From contig CAYMFF010000042.1 in the NCBI GenBank assembly GCA_964389575.1, positions 1 to 24,695 of the forward strand: 24,695 bases of DNA, given 5' to 3'. Under the pieces are notes generated by a model, which was not told the DNA's origin, made no database searches, and saw only the letters and a list, made by a program, of their open reading frames with translations. Below are positions 16,101 through 21,873 of this stretch, one piece after another. The stretch is from JAGNRR01 sp964389575. Lineage in GTDB: Bacteria; Bacteroidota; Bacteroidia; Chitinophagales; Chitinophagaceae. The translations under genes were made by a program, and so were the position numbers. Each line of letters begins with the position of its first letter. Positions within the stretch are counted from its first letter, which is position 1.

Positions 16101-17447
16101 CTAAACTAATGCATCTGCATATCGTGCAATGCCATAGTTTCCAACTTTTGCTTCTTCGGCATGAGTTACGTGCCATTCAAATTCATCTCTAAAGTGACGA
16201 ATAGCGGCTGCCACAGGCCAAGCTGCCGCTTCTCCTAGTGGGCAAATTGTATTGCCATCAATTTTTCGTTGAATATCCCAAAGCAAATCAATGTCCTTCA
16301 TTTCACCGTCGCCAGCTTCTAATTTTTTCAATACCTTATAAAGCCAACCCGTGCCTTCTCTACAAGGAGAACACTGACCGCAACTTTCATGATTATAAAA
16401 TCTGGCTAAACTCATTGTATGTCTTACAACACATTGATTTTCATCTAAAACAATAAAGCCACCCGATCCCATCATAGTTCCTGTTTCAAATCCTCCTTCA
16501 TTCAGCGATTCATAATTCATGATACGCTGATTGCCTTCGGCTGTTTTTAAAAGAAGGTTTGCTGGTAAAATTGGTACTGAACTTCCACCGGGAATACAAG
16601 CTTTTAGTTTTTTTCCATTTGGAATGCCTCCACAAAACTCATCACTATAAATAAAATCTTCAACACTTTCAGTCATTTCAATTTCATAAACACCCGGTTT
16701 ATTAATATTACCACAAGCCGAAATTAATTTCGTTCCTGTGCTACGACCTACACCAATTTTAGCATATTCAGCACCACCATGATTAATGATTGGAACTACA
16801 GCGGCCAAGGTTTCTACATTGTTTACAACCGTTGGGCAATCCCAAACACCTTTTACCGCCGGGAACGGAGGTTTAATACGTGGATTTCCACGTTTTCCTT
16901 CAAGTGATTCTAGTAGTGCTGTTTCCTCTCCGCAGATATAAGCACCTGCACCGCGCTGAACATAAATTTCTAAGTCAAATCCACTGTCCAAAATATTAGT
17001 ACCTAAAAAGCTATTTGCTTTTGCTTCTGCAATCGCTTTTTCTAAAATATCTACAATCCATGCATATTCTCCACGTATATATATGTAACAAACATTTGCT
17101 CCTAAAGCGTAGGAAGAAGTAATAAGACCTTCAATTAATAAATGAGGTAAAAATTCCATCAAGTATCGATCTTTGAAAGTCCCTGGTTCACTTTCATCTG
17201 CATTGCAAACTAGATATCTGGGAATACCTTCTGGCTTTGCCAAAAAACTCCATTTTAATCCAGTTGGGAAACCCGCACCGCCTCGACCTCTTAAGCCAGA
17301 AGTTTTTACTTCCTCTAAGACTTCCTCCGGGCTCATTTTTTTTAAGGCTTTTTCTACTGAGTTATAACCTTCATGTTTTCTGTAAACATCAAAAGTTTCT
17401 ATGCCTTTTACCTGAGCGTGTTTGAGTAATAATTTTTGACTTGCCAT
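16101..17447 (-). CDS. nuoF: NADH-quinone oxidoreductase subunit F
   Basis: This 448-residue protein is full length for the 51-kDa subunit of complex I. It has GLRGRGGAGFPTGLKW (51-66) for FMN/NADH binding, CNADESEPGTFKDR (81-94), GAGAYICGEETALLESLEG (166-184), and the N3 [4Fe-4S] ligands Cys356, Cys359, Cys362 (CGQCSPC) and Cys402 (TICPLGE). It oxidises NADH and passes electrons through FMN to the iron-sulphur chain, in the peripheral arm on the cytoplasmic side of the inner membrane. Unusually it stands alone: no nuoE or nuoG flanks it, with a divergent tRNA upstream and a convergent small gene downstream. A near-consensus promoter directly precedes it. Confidence 0.97.
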   Translation of the reverse strand: MASQKLLLKHAQVKGIETFDVYRKHEGYNSVEKALKKMSPEEVLEEVKTSGLRGRGGAGFPTGLKWSFLAKPEGIPRYLVCNADESEPGTFKDRYLMEFLPHLLIEGLITSSYALGANVCYIYIRGEYAWIVDILEKAIAEAKANSFLGTNILDSGFDLEIYVQRGAGAYICGEETALLESLEGKRGNPRIKPPFPAVKGVWDCPTVVNNVETLAAVVPIINHGGAEYAKIGVGRSTGTKLISACGNINKPGVYEIEMTESVEDFIYSDEFCGGIPNGKKLKACIPGGSSVPILPANLLLKTAEGNQRIMNYESLNEGGFETGTMMGSGGFIVLDENQCVVRHTMSLARFYNHESCGQCSPCREGTGWLYKVLKKLEAGDGEMKDIDLLWDIQRKIDGNTICPLGEAAAWPVAAAIRHFRDEFEWHVTHAEEAKVGNYGIARYADALV

Positions 17448-17454
17448 TGACTTA

Positions 17455-17485
17455 CAAAAGTCGGTTACGATAAGGGTTTTGCAAA
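17455..17485 (-). promoter_or_regulatory. Candidate nuoF promoter
   Basis: On the minus strand TTTG (17482-17485), 19 bases, then GACTTTTG (17455-17462) is one mismatch from TAnnTTTG. Only 7 bases separate it from the ATG, implying a very short leader. Confidence 0.4.
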
Positions 17486-17502
17486 GAGAAAAAAAAAGTT
17501 TT

Positions 17503-17539
17503 AAGCTTTCTAGAAAAATATTTTTCAGAATGAAAGCTT
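17503..17539. repeat. Nested inverted repeat between nuoF and tRNA-Ser
   Basis: The outer arms AAGCTTTC (17503-17510) and GAAAGCTT (17532-17539) are perfect inverted repeats. Between them lies the perfect 14-base palindrome GAAAAATATTTTTC (17513-17526). The element ends 4 bases before the tRNA -7 element. It has no coding role and could be a regulatory site or UP-like element. Confidence 0.6.
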
Positions 17540-17543
17540 GACA

Positions 17544-17551
17544 TATATTTG
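17544..17551 (+). promoter_or_regulatory. -7 element of tRNA-Ser
   Basis: TATATTTG is a full match to TAnnTTTG and ends 4 bases before the mature tRNA 5' end, so transcription would begin at or next to the mature end. Confidence 0.55.
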
Positions 17552-17555
17552 CCTC

Positions 17556-17640
17556 GGTGAAATGTCAGAGTGGTCGAATGAACTTGTCTTGAAAACAAGC
17601 GTACTTCACGGTACCGGGGGTTCGAATCCCTCTTTCACCG
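17556..17640 (+). tRNA. tRNA-Ser (anticodon UGA)
   Basis: This 85-base class II tRNA has an acceptor stem GGTGAAA/TTTCACC with discriminator G. The anticodon stem is CTTGT/ACAAG with loop CTTGAAA, giving anticodon TGA at 17590-17592, which reads UCA serine codons. It has a long variable arm (GTAC..GGTAC region) typical of serine tRNAs, and a T-arm GGGGGTTCGAATCCCTC. The 3' CCA is not encoded. A strong terminator follows at once, so the gene is a single transcription unit. Confidence 0.97.
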
Positions 17641-17646
17641 CAAAAG

Positions 17647-17683
17647 AAACCCGATACGCAGAGCGTGTCGGGTTTTGTGTTTT
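17647..17683 (+). terminator. Terminator of tRNA-Ser
   Basis: The 13-bp stem (17647-17659 with 17663-17675) contains one T-G wobble and a 3-base AGA loop. It is followed by TTTTGTGTTTT. On the minus strand a shorter T-rich stretch follows the same hairpin, so it may also stop transcription from the lipoprotein gene at 17718. Confidence 0.85.
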
Positions 17684-17717
17684 AGAAAGACTTTATTCGG
17701 AATCAAGTTTAAGTGCT

Positions 17718-18149
17718 TTAGCCATCATTGTATAAAAGTGCTTTTAGTTCATCGAACTCTCCATTTTGACCGAATGCACCACAGGGCGCTAATGATTTCC
17801 AGAAGTAAGACTTGTGACAGCTGAAGCAAATTTTAGCAATGCCAACTATTCTAGTATTTTTTCGAAAAACTAGAATGTCTCTGAATTCTGCAGAGCAAGC
17901 CCGCACCAATAAATCTCCTTCTTGTTTGCGGTATCTAAAAATATTATTTAAACCTTCATGTTTTGAAATTGGGATTTCTGTTTTGTCGAAGTTTAATTTC
18001 TTCAACTGATAGACTAAAGATGTGTCTTGTAATTTGTACTCTTGAAGAATTTTAAGTTGTTGTTTTTCCATTTCGGTTAAAGGAGCATTTTTTTCTAATG
18101 AAAAAATGTTCGGTATCTTCTTTAAAACAAAAGTGCTCCACCGCATCAA
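17718..18149 (-). CDS. C-terminal part of a lipoprotein gene, out of frame with its N-terminal part
   Basis: This reading frame (143 codons if begun at TTG 18149, 142 from ATG 18146) has no credible start. Its true sequence appears to begin near 18100, with SLEKNAPLTEMEKQQLKILQ continuing the upstream frame of 18052-18291. It carries a folded-looking domain with RACSAEFRDILVFRKN and a C-F-S-C motif (ICFSCHKSYFW), and ends GQNGEFDELKALLYNDG. The two frames overlap by 98 bases. They would join if one base were removed from either an A7 run (18084-18090 region) or a T6 run about ten bases earlier in the minus-strand direction. The fused product would be about 190 residues. The split may be a real frameshift, a sequencing error or slippage. 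Function is unknown. Confidence 0.65.
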   Translation of the reverse strand: MMRWSTFVLKKIPNIFSLEKNAPLTEMEKQQLKILQEYKLQDTSLVYQLKKLNFDKTEIPISKHEGLNNIFRYRKQEGDLLVRACSAEFRDILVFRKNTRIVGIAKICFSCHKSYFWKSLAPCGAFGQNGEFDELKALLYNDG

Positions 18150-18291
18150 AATTAAAATAGCACTTGCTTGAATAATCTACATTGGCAGTCTCATTTATTT
18201 CGTTGGTCTCCTTATTGGTGGAATTATCTGAATTCTTACAACTCAACGCCAGAACAATTAGTCCAAGAAATACTATTTGATACTTTGGCAT
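18052..18291 (-). CDS. N-terminal part of the frameshifted lipoprotein gene
   Basis: This part has a good lipoprotein signal peptide with lipobox ALSC (Cys18). A Asn/Thr/Glu-rich linker (SDNSTNKETNEINETANVD) and the start of a domain (KCYFNFDAVEHFCFKED) follow. After about residue 65 the frame becomes lysine/asparagine-rich nonsense and stops (NRNGKTTT), while the plausible continuation is in the +1 frame at 17718-18149. It starts 11 bases after the stop of the beta-barrel gene at 18303, so both are likely on one transcript. Confidence 0.65.
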   Translation of the reverse strand: MPKYQIVFLGLIVLALSCKNSDNSTNKETNEINETANVDYSSKCYFNFDAVEHFCFKEDTEHFFIRKKCSFNRNGKTTT

Positions 18292-18302
18292 AAAACAGAA
18301 AA

Positions 18303-18998
18303 TTAGAATCTTGGCGTCACAAAACTTTTTGTTTTTTCTGTTCCTAGAGAATACGATGCACTAAGTAAAGCATTTAAAGAGTTGAATTTAAAATCATCAT
18401 TTCCAATGATTACGTAATCATTCACAGCCAACAATCCTAAGTTGTTTCTTAATTCAATGCTTAGTTTAAGCGCATTGCTTACTGGGTGGCTAACACCAAT
18501 TCCGGATACAAATCCTACATCTAGTTTATTAAAAATATCATAGTTACTAAATTCTGATTTAGAGAATGTTGGGCGAGCATCCGATACTTCTTTTTGACTT
18601 ACCATAAAACCCAAACTACTTCCTGCGTTAATAAAGAATTTTGTTTTCTGGCCTATTGAATAGCGTAGTAATAAAGGGAGTGTCAAATAATTAAAATTAG
18701 AAAAATAGTTGAGCTCACCAATTTTGGCATTTGTGCTGTCAAAAATATCTCTTTCATAGGTCGTTCCTTTTCTTTCAAACCCGATGCCAGTTCTAAAAGC
18801 TAGATGATTTGATATGTTATATTGTAATCCTATGCCCGCATAAAAAGCGATTTTCGGATTGTTGTTGCTGGTAATAAACGAATTACCATAAATAGTAGAA
18901 ATGTTGGGTCCAGTCTCAAGGCCTAGTTCAAAATTGCTTTGACTGTAAACACTAGTTGCAAGACTCAGAGCAATAAAAAAGGGGATTAGTTTTTTCAT
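18303..18998 (-). CDS. Outer membrane beta-barrel protein (porin-like, PorT/OMP_b-brl type)
   Basis: This protein has 231 residues from the ATG at 18996-18998. A TTG 7 codons upstream is rejected because it would precede the natural signal peptide. The signal peptide MKKLIPFFIALSLATSVYS is followed by SNFELGLETGPNISTIYG, then alternating strands such as FYAGIGLQYNISNHLAFRTG, ELNYFSNFNYLTLPLLLRYS and FFINAGSSLGFMVSQ. This is the pattern of 8-stranded outer-membrane barrels common in Bacteroidota. The YLTLPLLLRY block is a frequent family mark. Its role may be structural or in transport; no ligand is visible. The frameshifted lipoprotein gene follows closely. Confidence 0.87.
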   Translation of the reverse strand: MKKLIPFFIALSLATSVYSQSNFELGLETGPNISTIYGNSFITSNNNPKIAFYAGIGLQYNISNHLAFRTGIGFERKGTTYERDIFDSTNAKIGELNYFSNFNYLTLPLLLRYSIGQKTKFFINAGSSLGFMVSQKEVSDARPTFSKSEFSNYDIFNKLDVGFVSGIGVSHPVSNALKLSIELRNNLGLLAVNDYVIIGNDDFKFNSLNALLSASYSLGTEKTKSFVTPRF

Positions 18999-19067
18999 AA
19001 GATTAAAACGAAAATACAAATAGTTTAGTATTCAATAATTTACTGTCAGTAATCAATTAACATTTTA

Positions 19068-19099
19068 TTTGATAACATTGCTAATCGCCGTTATCTTTA
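19068..19099 (+). promoter_or_regulatory. Candidate promoter of the FadL/SGNH operon
   Basis: TTTG (19068-19071), 20 bases, then TATCTTTA (19092-19099) is one mismatch from TAnnTTTG with correct spacing. It lies 18 bases before the ATG. Confidence 0.45.
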
Positions 19100-19117
19100 A
19101 AATCTTAAAATTTATTT

Positions 19118-20380
19118 ATGAAAAAAATACTCCTAATCTGCTTGTCACTCTGCCTGTTTCAAGAGGTTGCAATGGCTGGTGGATTTAAAATTGGCTTACA
19201 AGGTCAACGGCAGATTGCTATGGGGCACACTGGTATCGGTTTAGCCCAAGATGCCACCACGGTATATTTTAATCCGGCTGGAATGTCTTTTGTGGGTAAT
19301 CAAGTGAATGTTGGTGTAAGTGCGATTTTTCCTCGCATTCAATTTTTAGATGCGAACACCAATCTTCGAACTGATGCCAATAATCAAGTTTTTACTCCTT
19401 TTAGTTTATACGCAACTTATGGTTTGAAAAAAACACCACTTACTTTGGGTTTAGGTGTTTATACTCCTTTTGGTAGTGGGGTAGAGTATCCTGCTGATTG
19501 GTCAGGTCGTTTTGTACTTACTAGTATAAATCTTACCAATGTTTTTATTCAGCCAAGTATTTCTTGGAAGTTGACTGATAACTTTTCTGTCGGTGGTGGT
19601 TTTGTTTATTCTTTAGGTCATGTAGATTTAAATCGTAGAATACCATTAGAGTCTAGCAACGGAGCTGAGGGTTCTGGGAATTTGGAAGGAGCTGCGAACG
19701 GATTGGGTTATAACGTAGGGATGTATTTTAAAGCGGGTAAAGTATTTAGTGGAGGTGTTACGTATCATTCTCGTGTAGATATGAAAGTTGATAATGGAAG
19801 TGCGACGTTCGAAAATATTCCTTCTGCAGCAGCATCTAGTTTTCCAAATACAACTTTTACTACAGAGTTACCGTTGCCAGGAGAGGTAGGAGTGGGAACA
19901 TCATATAAAATAAATGAAGATCTTACGTTAACCTTAGATGTGAATTATACTTTTTGGAATTCTTTTAAAAGCCTCGGTTTTGATTATGCGGATAATACAG
20001 ATCGTTTAACCGATGATGCTTCTCCTAGGAATTATGAAAATTCTTGGGCAGCTCGTGCTGGAATGCAATGGGATGCCAGTAAGCGCACTACTATTCGTGC
20101 TGGCCTGTTTTATGATCAAACACCGGTGCAAGATGCTTTTGTAAATCCAGAATTACCTGATAATAATAAAGCAGGTGTTGCATTAGGATTTACCTATTGG
20201 TTAGAAGATCGCCTTAGTTTGGATATGTCATTATTATATGAAGACGTAGCCAGTCGTACTACATTAAATACAGAAACACAATTGCACGGAACGTATCGCA
20301 CCAAAGTTATGATTCCTGGAATTGGAGTAAATTATTTATTTGGCAAAAAAGTAAAAAAACGTACTAACAGAAATTATTAA
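19118..20380 (+). CDS. OmpP1/FadL family outer membrane transporter
   Basis: This 420-residue protein has a signal peptide cleaved after AMA (20). The mature N-terminus GGFKIGLQGQRQIAMGHTG and the following FNPAGMSF (51-58) are the hallmark of FadL-type porins, whose N-terminal hatch plugs the barrel. The rest shows alternating beta-strands (SLYATYGLKKTPLTLGLGVY, WKLTDNFSVGGGFVYSLG, RTTIRAGLFYDQTPV) and an aromatic terminal region before a short basic tail. Members take up long-chain fatty acids or other hydrophobic molecules across the outer membrane; the substrate here is not determined. It forms a tight operon with the SGNH hydrolase gene (2-base gap), suggesting shared handling of a lipid or ester. 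Confidence 0.92.
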   Translation: MKKILLICLSLCLFQEVAMAGGFKIGLQGQRQIAMGHTGIGLAQDATTVYFNPAGMSFVGNQVNVGVSAIFPRIQFLDANTNLRTDANNQVFTPFSLYATYGLKKTPLTLGLGVYTPFGSGVEYPADWSGRFVLTSINLTNVFIQPSISWKLTDNFSVGGGFVYSLGHVDLNRRIPLESSNGAEGSGNLEGAANGLGYNVGMYFKAGKVFSGGVTYHSRVDMKVDNGSATFENIPSAAASSFPNTTFTTELPLPGEVGVGTSYKINEDLTLTLDVNYTFWNSFKSLGFDYADNTDRLTDDASPRNYENSWAARAGMQWDASKRTTIRAGLFYDQTPVQDAFVNPELPDNNKAGVALGFTYWLEDRLSLDMSLLYEDVASRTTLNTETQLHGTYRTKVMIPGIGVNYLFGKKVKKRTNRNY

Positions 20381-20382
20381 TT

Positions 20383-21732
20383 ATGAAAAGTTTTAAAAGT
20401 ATAATTTTAGCATGTTTGCTAATGGTGGGGCTTTATTCTTGTAAGCCAAATTTAGAGGGCTTTATTCCTTCTAATGGAGATGCTGATTTTAGTTCTTATG
20501 TATCAATCGGAAATTCTTTGACGGCTGGATATGCTGACGGAGCCTTGAGTCGTTCGGGTCAAACTAATTCGTTTAGTATGATGCTTTCTGATCAGTTTGC
20601 TTTGGCCGGTGGAGGAGATTTTAAAGTTCCTTACCTACCAGCTGGTAATGGGAATAATGGTTCTGGTGCCACTCAATTAGAATTGCAATATGTTGCAGAT
20701 TGCCAAGGCACTATTGGAGTTGCTCCAGTTCGTGCATCCGGAACTGCAAGTTCCTTAGCTTCCATTGGAGTTGCCGGACCTTATAATGCATTAGGAATTC
20801 CAGGAGCCCGATCTGTAGATGCAATTAATGGTTTTTATTCTAGTTTAAATCCTTATTTATCTCGTATGGTTGCCTTGCCCGGTTCTGCAACTATGCTAAG
20901 TGAAGCTTTGAGATTAAGCCCTACGTTTTTTACTTTATGGTTGGGTAATAATGATATCTTGGGTTATGCAAATGGCGGAGGAGTTGGTAATGTTGACCCA
21001 AGTTTCCCGTTTCCAGGAGATTTAACAGACCCAGCTCAAGTAGAAGGAGCACTTACAATAATTGTAGATTCATTGACCAAAAGAGGAGCTCAAGGCGTAA
21101 TTGCAAATGTTCCTGATGTTACGTCAATTCCTTATTTCACCACAATACCTTGGAATGGAGTTATCCTAACGCAAGGTGCGGCTGATACTTTGAATTTAAT
21201 ATATCAGCAAGTAGGTCATCCGAGTATAATATGGAAAGCTGGTGCCAATCCTTTTATTATAGAAGATACAACAGTGGTGCATGGTACATTGCGCATCCGA
21301 CAAGCTAGACCCGGAGAATTAATTTTACTGACCACGCCAGGAGACTCTATCCGATGTGCGCAATGGGGAGTAAGTCCTTACAAAGCCTTAGCAGATGCTT
21401 ATGTTTTAGATGAAGGTGAGGTTGCTGCTGTAAAGACACACACGCAACAGATTAATACATCTATATCTAATTTGGCATCTACATATAATATAGCATTAGC
21501 TGATATGAATACGTATATGAAATCATTTACAAGCGGGATAGTATATAATGGTGTAGAAATGAATGCGAGTTTTATTAGTGGTGGAGCATTTAGTTTAGAT
21601 GGTGTTCATCCTAATGCAAGGGGATATTCTCTGATTGCAAACCAATTTATTAAGGCTATAAACGCTCAATATAATAGTACGGTACCTGAGGTAGATGTTA
21701 CTAGTTATTCAGGTATTGTATTTCCTGATTAA
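20383..21732 (+). CDS. SGNH/GDSL hydrolase family lipoprotein
   Basis: This 449-residue protein has a lipobox YSC (Cys20), so it is lipid-anchored outside the cytoplasm. SGNH blocks are visible: block I SIGNSLTAGY with nucleophile Ser45, block III LWLGNNDILG (Gly188, Asn190, Asp191), and block V DGVHPNARG with Asp406 and His409. A long insertion between blocks I and III is common in the Bacteroidota form. The enzyme should hydrolyse an ester or acyl bond of a lipid or acylated sugar. It begins two bases after the FadL stop codon and ends at a strong terminator, so the two are one operon. A pathway in which ester cleavage feeds the porin is inferred, not shown. Confidence 0.9.
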   Translation: MKSFKSIILACLLMVGLYSCKPNLEGFIPSNGDADFSSYVSIGNSLTAGYADGALSRSGQTNSFSMMLSDQFALAGGGDFKVPYLPAGNGNNGSGATQLELQYVADCQGTIGVAPVRASGTASSLASIGVAGPYNALGIPGARSVDAINGFYSSLNPYLSRMVALPGSATMLSEALRLSPTFFTLWLGNNDILGYANGGGVGNVDPSFPFPGDLTDPAQVEGALTIIVDSLTKRGAQGVIANVPDVTSIPYFTTIPWNGVILTQGAADTLNLIYQQVGHPSIIWKAGANPFIIEDTTVVHGTLRIRQARPGELILLTTPGDSIRCAQWGVSPYKALADAYVLDEGEVAAVKTHTQQINTSISNLASTYNIALADMNTYMKSFTSGIVYNGVEMNASFISGGAFSLDGVHPNARGYSLIANQFIKAINAQYNSTVPEVDVTSYSGIVFPD

Positions 21733-21753
21733 AATACATATGAACTTTTAGCT

Positions 21754-21790
21754 GAAAAGTCATTCCAAAAAAGGGATGACTTTTCTTTTA
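21754..21790 (+). terminator. Terminator of the FadL/SGNH operon
   Basis: The stem 21755-21766 with 21773-21784 (AAAAGTCATTCC/GGGATGACTTTT, one T-G wobble) has an AAAAAA loop and is followed by CTTTTATA. It lies 22 bases after the SGNH stop codon. Confidence 0.8.
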
Positions 21791-21840
21791 TACCTAAAAT
21801 AATTTCTAAAGTTTGCAGGATTTTTTAAATAAGCTTACCC

Positions 21841-21848
21841 TATTTTTG
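21841..21848 (+). promoter_or_regulatory. Candidate -7 element of the pyrophosphatase gene
   Basis: TATTTTTG matches TAnnTTTG, 25 bases before the ATG. A TTTG lies upstream at 21812-21815, but 25 bases of spacing is longer than usual. Confidence 0.45.
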
Positions 21849-21873
21849 CGCCCTTATACACAATTCTATATTT

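Noticed and set aside
17551..17555. Longer tRNA with 5' leader or encoded CCA
   Set aside because: Pairing of GGTGAAA with TTTCACC fixes the ends at 17556 and 17640, and the next bases (CAA) are not CCA.
16238..17735. Plus-strand frames inside nuoF and across tRNA-Ser (16238-16456, 17173-17367, 17237-17425, 17538-17735)
   Set aside because: They are shadows of nuoF codons or translate through a tRNA and its terminator.
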